A stretch of DNA of 64,000 nt from Alisma plantago-aquatica (Eukaryota; Streptophyta; Magnoliopsida; Alismatales; Alismataceae), in contig OY856411.1 of the NCBI GenBank assembly GCA_963693085.1, positions 1,346,737,050-1,346,801,049 on the forward strand, read 5' to 3'. The notes below the pieces were generated by a model. That model made no database searches, was not told the origin of the DNA, and worked only from the letters and a program-made list of their open reading frames with translations. A program made the position numbers and the translations under genes. Positions 47,100 through 57,182 of the stretch are shown here, in pieces (within the stretch, counting starts at the first letter, position 1; each line of letters begins with the position of its first letter).

Positions 47100-47970
47100 T
47101 AACTATGGACCACAAGTATTGTTGACAATTTGGCTAATACTTAACAATGCATGGTCACCAGTATGCCCAACAATTGGTATTGAACACTCAATGTCATGAT
47201 TTGGTTTGCTCAAAGTTGATGTTCAGGACTATTGAATGAACAAAAAATGACCTCTCTCACCCAAAAAACTATAGACATCCAAAATACATGGCATGTGCCA
47301 CCTGGATCTGACGCTAGCCATGACACAACACTGATCCAACGACTGTGGTCATTAACGGGGCAGTTCACGTGAGCGAGTGCTTTACTGGTACAATTACTGG
47401 TCACTATGCCTTTTTATACCCTTGGCAAGATCTCGCTCTAGCTCTGGTTGGTTGCTAGAGTCCCTAGGGAGATGGGAGGGTGGCTGGAGGCGGCATCTGC
47501 TAGGCCAGCGACGCTACAATACGACACTATAGCAACTTACCTTTAGTAGGAACGAGGAGGAAGAAACAAAAAGGGAGAAAAGGTATAATCCTAATGGATT
47601 AGGGTTAGGCTATGATACCAATTGATGTGGCACACATCATAAAGCAAAGGATTAAGTAATCAAAGTTATTCTATTTCTTAAACTTGAATTATCTACCTAG
47701 ACAAGACCCAAGGATTGTTATTTATAATAGCTAACTGAGTGAACACCTAAGCACTGCTAAAATTGCTTAAATTACCATTTTTTTAACTTATAACAATGAT
47801 TATAAACTTCGGAACATCCCTTTAAACTTCTGTAGTTGATAGTAGGCAACCATGGAGCCATGACAATCAGCACACCCAAAAGAATGGACATGGTCGTCCA
47901 ACGACCAGCCACATACATCCAAAACATAAAGTTAAGCTTGTCGGTCCTTTCTATCTCTAGAATTTGCACC
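47100..47970 (-). repeat. Possible antisense Copia LTR fragment within the CACTA element
   Basis: On the minus strand a putative LTR from about 47970 leftward ends GTGTGCCACA at 47622. It is followed by TTGGTATCATAGCC, one base off the initiator-Met primer site, and has a TATAAATA box (minus strand, about 47720). Sequence left of it would be leader and gag, but I see no gag motif. Either a Copia fragment or chance; the LTR pair is not visible. Confidence 0.4.
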
Positions 47971-49440
47971 CCCTTCTCTCTAGGATCTCCCCAGTGGCCA
48001 TCGTTGGGGGGAGGGAGCGTCTTCTCGATGGCTTCCTCCCCCTGGCCTAGTCACAGCTTTCGCGGATTCTCCTGGAGTTAGGGACTGAGCTCCTTGGGGT
48101 GTTTTGTCGTGGAGAAGGGGAAAGAGGGGGTTATGGAGCGGAGGGCAGTCTGGGTGGAAGGGATATCGGCATGAGCTTGCCTACAAGCCCCATCTAGTTA
48201 AAGGTGATTAGATGGTGAGGAGTCGATGCCACCCGCTGTCTCAACCGCAAATGGCGACCGGTGAGTAGCCAAATGCCATGCCCCGCCCCTGGCCCTTTTC
48301 TTCACGACTCCTACCTCTTGCTCGTTTTTCTTCACGTTGGAGGTGTCTCTGCTAGCTGACTATGGCTTTGATCCTTTGGGCTCGTTCCCCTGGGGGCTAC
48401 CTCATCGCCGAGACTCCTTGGTGGCACCGGGGTGTGCCGTGAGCTCCGTTGTGCCTCGTGGTCATCCTGCGTCCAAGGCTCCTCATGTGGTGCAGCTTTG
48501 ACGTCGTGCCCACTCAGCATCTCCGTGATGGTCTCGTTTAAGTGAAATGGGGAAACTCGATAACTTTCTTCCTAGATTTCATTGGAGGTCTGAGGTACTC
48601 CCTTATTGATGTACATCATCTTAAGGATTATTTAATGTAACATGATGTGATGCATGGTCGATTCTAGTGTTGGATCATCTGGTTAAAAGCTGTGTCGGGC
48701 AAGTAGTGTAATGAGAACTGGAAATATGTGGCATGGTTTTGTTTTAGGAGGGTTTTGGTTGGGTTAGGTGTGACAGTATGGGTGTTAAACAGTGGGCATG
48801 ATAACTGAATAATAATAAACTCCTAAACTTGGAACTTTGCAATTACAACACTTAGATTGACTATTTGGGCTATCTGGGTTTTGTTTGGATCCAAACAAGA
48901 GCTGAACATGGCTCTTGTCCCACATCACTTGTATAATGTGATGCAACTTCCTGATAGTTCATGCTCTCTTTAATGAGTTTTATGTTAGGGGATAAGTTTG
49001 TAGAAGTTACTTTGTTTGATCCCGTTGTTAATATGCTTTGTTTAGATCCAATTGATCCTTTATCAGGCAACCAGTTGCTATATGAAGTTATTATGGATGC
49101 CCTTCTCTTTTGGAAGTGATCTTTGTTAGGCCTCTCATCTCAGTGGTGGATAAGGTTGGCGAGTTTGAGAAGACCTTTCTTTTGGTAGGGTGGTGGTATG
49201 GTCAGTATAAGATGGATGCAAATGTTTTACAATTTCACATCTAGTTGCATCTTTAAAATTCAAATCCAAATATATATATAATTCTTTCTAATCCCTATGT
49301 TCAATTGGGATTTCGGTTGAGTCCATCTTTTTGCGGATATATTGTTTATTTAATTATGTAAAACTCTGTTTTTTTAATCAACACTTTTGTCTTAGTTCTT
49401 ATTTCTGTTAACACTGTTGCCTTTGCATTTCCAGTTGGAT
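47971..49440. other. CACTA interior, unassigned
   Basis: GC-rich sequence at 47990-48540 then turns AT-rich. Short frames on both strands have no recognisable domain. The first part may be captured host DNA, but I cannot name it. Confidence 0.3.
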
Positions 49441-49815
49441 CTTCGCTAGAAAATGGCCAGACATCATCCAGGGACATCTTTTGAGTATAATATGCTCTTC
49501 TCTCTCTCTTTTTGCGTGGTTGGCTGTGCTTTCGCCTGTTATCATTCTTATTATCTGGGGAGGTTGCCTCATTACTACCATGGAGTGAGATTTGATTGGT
49601 TTGGCCATAATAATGGCTGGTACAACTCTTTTGCTTGCTTTCTATTATATCATGCTTTGGTGGAGAACCCAATGGCAAAGCTCAAGTATGTTGCCTATAT
49701 CTTATATGACACTTTTTTTATTGGATGTTTCTTTTTGTGCTTTCTGAATATTGCTAAAGGTCCTTCATTTACTAGTTCCATTTGGATGAACCCAAAGAGC
49801 TTGTCAATAGTGTAG
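49441..49815 (+). other. Unrecognised 120-codon frame
   Basis: The frame 49453-49815 is rich in Phe, Tyr, His and Cys and partly hydrophobic. It follows a possible splice acceptor (TTTCCAG at 49435). I recognise no family. In another phase the sequence GSSLENGQTSSRDIF after the acceptor looks exon-like but soon stops. It may be a decayed exon plus intron. Confidence 0.3.
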
Positions 49816-50080
49816 AGTGCTAGTTGTCCCCAAGGCTGCTTTTTGATTTTATCCTTTCTTGAAGAATTGAAGTTTTTCTTGATAGGGTTCCTACTTTATA
49901 ATAGCATCGTAAATTTGTTTTTGTTTTATTTCTATTATATTCAACTGAATCGTGCTGTGAGAACTCAAGTATTTTGATGCAATAAGTTTATTCCAACGCA
50001 ATAAACTTGTAGGCATGTGTCACATCAGGGTCTACTGCTTCTGAGCAATATTCTCCATCTGGCTTCTTCTTTGGCGTATC

Positions 50081-50163
50081 AGCATTAATTCTTCTGAATT
50101 TGTGCCTCCTTCAGATACCAACTTTTTGGGAAGGTGTATTATCCTCAGTGATGGTATTCCAAT
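50081..50163. repeat. 84-bp direct repeat, copy 2
   Basis: It matches 46896-46979 in the same orientation, 3.2 kb apart, and lies in otherwise AT-rich sequence. Confidence 0.8.
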
Positions 50164-50879
50164 AAGTCATGACTTGTGTTTTAATCTGTCAAGATCCATG
50201 CACACTAGCAGCTAGCAAAATTATATTTCATCTAAAGTATCAGTGGTTTTATACACTGCAATGATGTTAGACTCTGGATGGTTACCAATTTCGTAGGTTA
50301 CAATTTGGTTGGATGGTATTTCACAGTGGTGATGTACTACAAATTTGTAAACAATGACTAAGTTGGATATTATTTTGAATCAGACCTAAACCATCTCTAG
50401 GACACATGTTTATGACACAAGATTAACCATGTTTCTCTTTTTAGTCATTGTGAAATGAATGTGAACTTTGGGTCTTCTTAGTCATTCTGTAAATTACTGA
50501 AGAATGTGTTTTAGTTCCTATGGTTAGTGCAGGATCAACACTAGCTCTATAGAAAAGGATGCTGCTTTTGTGAAAACCACTAAGGTACTAATTAATCTTT
50601 AAAACTAGGAGATACAAGTTCATTCAGATCCCATCATTCTTCAGCATTAAAATGGAAGATCTAATCCCATATCAAGCTGAATTAACAATCTGAAAATTCA
50701 AAATTTTAGTATTGTCCTTTTTCCATTGAATTTTACTTATAATACTACAAGGTGGTGGAATCGTATCACACAAAGAGCAGGAGATTAAACTCATGAATAA
50801 TAATGCATCATCTACTTTAGCCTTTTCTTATAGTCTATCCCTATATTCTGATGTTTCCATCTGTTTTTGCATACCAGGA

Positions 50880-50957
50880 AGATGACCATTCCTCTAGGAA
50901 GTTAAATGAAGTCAACGATAAGGTCTGGGTAGGTATTGAGAGGCTCATGGAGGAAGG
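50880..50957 (+). pseudogene. Exon-like segment with splice signals (captured?)
   Basis: The segment is bounded by CATACCAG on the left and by GAAG|GTATGAA on the right. The frame reads EDDHSSRKLNEVNDKVWVGI and on through ERLMEEG, a soluble, charged composition. The family is not recognised. It lies in the same CACTA element and orientation as the G-patch-like exon and could belong to the same captured gene. Confidence 0.4.
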
Positions 50958-51123
50958 TATGAAATGGTTACGATGATATTCATTTTGTTGCTTGCTTTAT
51001 TCGTTACTCATTAATCTTTTTTCTTCTATGATGAAAACATAGTTAGTGGGTAGGGTTTTTTCAGGGAAGCAAGATTTTGTTAAGGTATGATTTGTTCTAA
51101 CTGATAAATTGCTGTGACTTACT

Positions 51124-52057
51124 TGGAATTGAGGTCATCCACTGATAACATTGACATAAATTAATCTTTTATTGGGTGTAGCTGGTATTATCGATGATTA
51201 GTTAGGAGAGTCATACATGGCACCAGATAACTCATCAAATCTGCAGCCTACGGTCGTAGCTGCAACTACTGACCTATAGTTTGTAGCAAGTGGATCAGAG
51301 GTAATGGTCCTTATATTTAGTTTCTACACTTTCTTCTAGTTGGATATAATGAATTGATATAAATATAGTTGTATATTGAAGCAGCTGAACAAGCAAACTC
51401 ACACTGAGGAAACAGTGTCCAGAAAGATATATCCTAAGAGACAAGAATATAAATGGCGCCCAGCACCCATTTTATGCAAGCACTTTGACATTATGGATCC
51501 TTTCATGGGGAAGGTATCTCTTTTTCCTTCTGTTTCTGATCAGCTCAAGTTGAATACCGCCTCTTCAGATTTTCCCTGGATAATAACGGGACATGTTCTT
51601 GTTTGCATTATTGCTAATAAAGATCAATGGTGTGTGTTTGAGCAAAGAACTCTTTTCAGATAATAGTAACTTGGCCTTTGTTATTATTTTTTATTTACTT
51701 TCTTATACAGATGATTTCAAATTTCGAAAATTTGGCTGGTTATGCTTGCTCTAACTACCTGGATACTTGATTCTCTCAGATGGGTTCTTATGTGCTTTCC
51801 TCATGAAAGACATTCTTGTGAATGAAATATCCTGCAGTTTATTTGTGTAGAAACAAAGGGAGGCAGTAATCCATATTTCTTGGGAAAACCTACTATAAAT
51901 TTGAGAGGGGGGGAAATTATAAACCCCACAGACTCGACCCTAATTCAGTAAACACACAAATTTACTAAATGAGTGGAATTGAGGTCATCCACTGATAACA
52001 TTGACATAAATTAATCTTTTATTGGGTGTAGCTGGGATTATTGATGATTAGTTAGGA
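51124..52057. repeat. 84-bp direct repeats flanking the captured exon
   Basis: Copies at 51124-51207 and 51974-52057 are nearly identical (two or three differences), 850 bp apart, and bracket the G-patch-like exon. Each contains GTCATCCACTGATAACATTG. Confidence 0.85.
51385..51513 (+). pseudogene. Exon fragment resembling TGH/GPATCH1 (G-patch protein)
   Basis: The frame follows a possible acceptor (GAAGCAG) and ends at a donor GGGGAAG|GTATCT. It encodes a basic lead-in and then [20 protein letters not shown]. The W-R-P-x-P/x-LLCK-F-x-x-DP pattern is one I associate with G-patch domain-containing protein 1 (TOUGH in Arabidopsis), a nuclear RNA-processing factor linked to miRNA biogenesis. An upstream segment (51225-51300, ending SGSE before a donor GTAATG) may be the preceding exon, though it holds a TAG. 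This suggests a host gene piece captured by the transposon. The name is from memory of the motif, without a search. Confidence 0.55.
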
Positions 52058-53920
52058 TAAAGGTCGTAGTGTTACTGATTTGACTTACAACTGAAATGAG
52101 ATGTATTTTGTTATTTTATATTAATGTTTGAATGTATGTTGAATTGGTAGACTTCAGAGATTAGATTCACGAACAATGATCGTGATAGATAAGAAAACAT
52201 CAGCACTGTCATCTTGGCCAAGCCTCAATTCATAATATTTCAGATACAAAGTTTATAGTGACTTTTCTTTAGTCAGTGCTTAAGAAGTTGCACATGTTTA
52301 GTCTAAACTTTGAATTAAACCTCTGTTTTCTAGACTATATAAATAACTAATAGTTGAGTAATTAATATAGAGTGGTCGTTCCAGATTTTACGAGACACAA
52401 TTGCAACTAGCAACTAATGTCTATATACAAAATTCTTAAAAGGTAATCATTTTTTAAGTTGGTCACTACAGTAGAAAAAAAGATCAAAGAACTACTATCT
52501 CATCCTTGAAATTTTCAGTAGGTAAGTAGATATAGAAAATCACATTTGATTTAAGAAGCTGCTATTACCAGAATCTTTATAGAGTCTATTGATGCATCCC
52601 GCACTATGGTCCCAACAGGGCAGTTGGGATCTTGATATTAGAAAGAAATCCTAGTGAGAAGCTTACAGGTCATGGAGGGGTCTGTTAGATCAAGGAAGGT
52701 GGAGGGGTCTGTCGTGGAGGGTCTGTTAGCAAGAGCATTGGAGACGGAGAAGAACTAGAGAAGGAAGCAGAGGCAAAGAGGGGATTTCCACTGAAGATTG
52801 GTGGCATTGCAGATCTGTAGTGTGAGAGAGAGGTTTGCGCACTGGCTCGGTTGATGTCCAGCACTGAGGATGGTCGTTGCAGCAGTAGGCGCTGGCGATA
52901 CCACTTCATATAGAAGTGTTGGGTTGGGCTAGAGCATAGAGGGGATTAGCTTGTAATTTACTTCATATAGAAGCTGGTTTATGTAGGTATTATTAACAGT
53001 GTGAACTTTGAAAGGATGCTGAAAATATAATTTTTTACAGCAAATGCGTTATGGTGTATCCTCTTTTTTACAGCAAAATATAATTTTTTACAGCAAAATC
53101 CCTAGTTATGGTAGTACACATGCAGCCTGCAAAGGGTTTGGTGTAGTGGACATAGTGGTATATCGGGCCATGATACTAACCAGTAAGTACCACCTGCTAA
53201 GGTTGAATTATACTAGAATTATCCAGCTACTATTACGGTTTCACTACCTTTTATTGTGCTGGCCCTTTGTTTACCTTCTCCCCTCATGTCAGGCCCCATG
53301 ATGTTTTGTGGTTCTAGGTTCTTCCTGGTTTTGTGGTTTTAGCAGATCTTGGCTAAAAAGCATAGGACAAACTAATGACTGCAGCTGCAGTTGTCAATGA
53401 GAAACAGTAATTAACATCCTTATCGTTGTAACTAATTACTGTAGCTGCAACTAATACACCTCATGTCAATTGTAGCTACACACCTGAAAGGTGTACCAGC
53501 ATAAACGCCTCAAGCGTATATGATATCACCTTTGTTTGAGATGTGTGATGTGTGAAACGCATCTGGAAACAAATGACCATCTCAATTTGTGATTACACTG
53601 TGCTCCAACGAACCATTATGTCTTCAGTTCCACTAATTAATAGAAGATGATCAAGAAGACAAGTTCAGTAATAATCCTTTTGTATCATGTGAGGATCGTC
53701 CTCTTTTTGTATCTATAGATGCATCTCGCTGATGACAGCAACTAAGTGCAGTCCACAGAGATATAGGCATATAACCCACTGAGTTTTTTTAAATTATGTA
53801 CTATTTACTAAGTTCAATCATAATTTTAGTTTACAGGTGCATGTTGCTGCTATGTTGGTTCACTTACATTTATCTCTACTTCACACTCACTCTGATTCCT
53901 TTTTGAATTTATATTGATAG
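52058..53920. other. CACTA interior, unassigned
   Basis: This is AT-rich non-coding sequence. One exon-like piece around 52586-52680 (CATCCCGCACTATGGTCCC) has no supporting splice pattern. A minus-strand frame at 52909-52685 is Ser-rich and short. I see no transposase motif. Confidence 0.3.
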
Positions 53921-53921
53921 G

Positions 53922-54138
53922 GTAGAATTACTTTTAATGATAGATTTCGACGGACAATGCACCTTAGAGTAGACCAAAACCGAAATATAAGGGTAAGTTG
54001 TTTGTTGTACTATGATTTATGTATAAACTTTAGATTTTATTAATATAATGATTTGTCATTTTTAGGAGAAGAATATTCAAGTACCTAACCGTATGAGGCC
54101 TGGCATTGATGAAGAGCACCACACCATTTGAAGGAATA
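53922..54138 (+). pseudogene. Two spliced-looking exons near the CACTA 3' end
   Basis: Exon one (53922-53992) follows TTGATAG and ends at GTAAGT. A short intron (53993-54065) ends in TTTTTAG, and exon two (54066-54138) ends in TGA. The spliced frame continues without interruption and reads TFNDRFRRTMHLRVDQNR, then a tail ending EEHHTI. It may be the 3' end of an element-encoded protein or a captured gene; I do not recognise it. Confidence 0.4.
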
Positions 54139-54479
54139 TGGAGACATTATATATCTTAAGAGTTTCTAGCATGATATGTTGATTGTCATCAATCTCAAAA
54201 TTTTGAACCATATGTACTCTTTATTTATATCAACGTTGAGCACGCAATGTATGGATAATATTTTGCTTCAATAACAAAATTTGGTTTGAGGTGATTTAAC
54301 ATTTTTATGTGTCATTTTGGTGTTGAATCTTCTTATGATGTCATGTGAATTAGTATAAAAAAATTTGCTTGAGGTTATGTATACAAAGTTTTCATTTAAA
54401 ATTTGATATTCACTATAGTAACAATTAATTATCATTTAATAAATCATTCAATAATAAATAACCAAATCATTTACAACAG

Positions 54480-54790
54480 TCCCTCATAAATATATTAATG
54501 AAGGTCCAAATTGACCATCAAAATTGCATTGATGACGACCACATAGCCCCTCAAAAATAATATTAATGAAGGCATTATCCCTTCAAAAATATATTCTCCA
54601 GGACCATCAAGTCCCTCAAAAATGTATTTATGAGAACTAAATAGTCCCTCAAAAATGTATTTATGAAGGCTAAATAGTCCCTCAAAAATGTATTCATGAA
54701 GGCTAAATAGTCCCTCAAAAATGTATTTATGAAGGCTAAATAGTCCCTCAATATAACATTCTTGAGGATCAGTTGGTCCGTGACAATTGT
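54480..54790. repeat. Right subterminal repeat array of the CACTA element
   Basis: About four tandem copies of a roughly 33-bp unit (GTCCCTCAAAAATGTATTTA then TGAAGGCTAAATA) lie at about 54612-54755, with looser copies on either side. Because 33 is a multiple of three, a 151-codon minus-strand frame arises from it and has no coding meaning. Confidence 0.9.
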
Positions 54791-54941
54791 ATTCGTGAGG
54801 GCCACTGGTATTTGTCACGTGAGTTCTCTTCACGGACCATTTGTGAGGGTCAGACCCACAACCGTCCCTATTTGTGAGGGCCTGTAGAGAGGGGTTTGTG
54901 ACAGGACTCACTCGTGAATAATAGCCCAATTTTTTGTAGTG

Positions 54942-57182
54942 CAAGAACATCTAAAAACACACTAAGCAATTAACTAAGAAAAACCTAGCACACCTTAGAA
55001 AAAATTAATTACCATGAACACACAAGTAGACTAAGCAAGCAAAAGACACCATCTAGTAAGGGAACAAATTAGGGCTCTACCAAGTAATCAGGGTAGTCAG
55101 TTGTTTGGGGGGCATATGAAACCATCAACCATGTAGAAGGGCCCTGCTAGTGCACATACATCCAACAAGAAAGCTGTCAAACCAAACAACAGGGAAGAAT
55201 GTATGATATGAATCCCACCTTATTAGTTGGCCATGAGTATCATGGTGGTGTTTAGGGGAACTAGTACTTGTCACTTCCCATCTACAATTACAAGGCTCTA
55301 GTACTAAGGGATAAGTAGACATTTAACCTAGGTTATCCAACTCTAGAATTTTAGGCAGAGTTTTCCTAATATACTTAGAGGCAGGGAATGGTGTGGGGGT
55401 ATAGAAAGAGGGTATTTCAGCTCAACTATCCCCATCTATCTAGTAAACAAGCCTTATTTCTAAGTGCATTGGAGGAGTACACCTAGTCACTTAGATCTCT
55501 CACCTAGGGCTAGTATACGAAGGGATAAAGGATAAGGGAGAGAAATTAGCTAAGGTACATCTAGGGAACTTAAAGACTTTTCCCACCAAAAAACCCCCCA
55601 AAATTACCCATTTCTCTATGCCTTAGGTGATTCCATCGCTCAACAACCCTAACAAGAGGTAAGGAGAACAGGCAATAACATAGAATACTTCCCAACATGC
55701 TACCATAGTTAGATATTCTTACCCCAAACAACCCTTAAAAACAACTTACCTACTTGTGATCAAAGAAATAACAAAAGAAGAGGGAGAGGAAGGTATAAAA
55801 TCCACAAACATTGGTAGAGAAGCTTAAATCTTCATTTTTAGTAGCTCCAAGCTCATCCTCCTCCTCCGGATGGATGAAATTGCATGAAAGAAGGAAGGAA
55901 TAAGGTCAAAATACTAGAAAACTAGGATTTTAGGATGGAAGGACATGGAGTGAATGAGGTAGGCATAAGTGGCTGGTGGCTATAATGGCTAGTAGCAGCT
56001 AACCATAGACTCCCATTTGTCACTAATGTATATATAGTGGCCTAGAGGGTATATGGTTAAGTGGTAAAATGATAATAACAACATTGGGATTAGGTGGTTA
56101 GTACGACTATGGTGGTCACCAGAATTATGTTAGTGGAAAATGGTCACGGTAGATAAGGTAAAAGATCGTACTAAAATTTGGTGAGATGGAGTAAGGTAGC
56201 ACAACCATAGTGGGAACCACGTCTGTTGTTGCACCACCTCCATAGTGGCTTGAGGGTAGACAATTGTGGTGGTTTCCATGGTTGTGGTGAAGGTGGTAGG
56301 AGGCATTGTGCTCGTATAAATGAGCATGTTTCTTGGTTGCTGTCATAACCATATTAGAGAACATGGACAATGTTGAGCTCTAAGTACAAAAACCATTCTG
56401 ATGAACACAACCATGGTGGTAGAGCCTCCTTAACTTGCATGCAGACTGACTTCATTTATGGTTTTTATAGCATTAGCACAAATGTGATTGGGTACCATGA
56501 ACATCTTGATGGATTTGACATGCACTTGAGTCTTGTATGGGTCCATCTATGGCGCTCTATGCTCCAACTTGATCCTTGGTCACTTGGGGGTAGGTTGGGT
56601 AGCATTATGCTCATTTGGACTCCTCCATGTCTAGGGAAGTCTTAAGGTCATCCTCCTTATCTCCTTTCTATCAATTAGTGTCAAAGTACATATGAAAACA
56701 TACAAGAGTAACCATAAGTGCAATTGGCATAGATTAGTAATTATTGAGAAATAGCACACATTATAAACATCTTGATATGAATACTCCCATTCTACACCAC
56801 TAACTAACATCTTCTTATTTGTGTTGTAATTTTATTTTTGAGTTTTATGTATATCACTGATATAAAACTAAATAATTACAATGAAATAGAAGGCAGACAG
56901 ACAACAAGTTGCATCGCCATCCCCTTTTGGATGGCAAAACCAATTCTTCAAAGAACTAGGTCCATAGACCTGCGTGAATATGGAGAAAAACAACTCAAGG
57001 TGGATCCAAACTAGGATTCCATCACACGCCATCGAGGGCTACTCATATGTTATAAAAATGAAAAGAGACACTACAACTGGGAGACAATAATACCTCATTT
57101 AGGAAAAAGCTTAAAAAGTTGGATCAGTTACAACACACATCGAGAAGAGAATACAAAGTACAATTTCATGGTGGTATGTTGG
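54942..57182 (-). repeat. 5' LTR of the minus-strand Athila-like element, second part
   Basis: This continues the LTR interrupted by the CACTA element at 44831. It is AT-rich and non-coding. A TATATATA box at 56029-56036, read on the minus strand as CTATATATAC, is the likely promoter. Part 56685-57160 matches the 3' LTR remnant at 26743-27000. The LARD at 57183 cuts it. Confidence 0.55.

Larger units (their letters stand above)
44832..54941. mobile_element. CACTA (En/Spm) DNA transposon, 10.1 kb, TSD CAA
   Basis: The ends are perfect inverted repeats of CACTACAAAAAATTGGGCTA and a little more (CACTACAAAAAATTGGGCTATTRTTC). They are flanked by a 3-bp duplication CAA at 44829-44831 and 54942-54944. 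CACTA elements have exactly these ends and this duplication size. Subterminal regions carry repeated GTCCCTCA/TGAGGGAC motifs, likely transposase-binding sites. I find no TNP2-like transposase (no DDE-domain frame), so it looks non-autonomous in spite of its size. Its interior carries exon-like segments and other repeats. Confidence 0.93.

Noticed and set aside
54612..54755. CRISPR-like array of about 33-bp units
   Set aside because: Copies are directly adjacent without spacers and lie in the subterminal region of a CACTA transposon in a plant genome.
54495..54950. 151-codon minus-strand frame with an 11-residue repeat
   Set aside because: It is the translation of the 33-bp subterminal repeat of the CACTA element, open only because 33 is a multiple of three.
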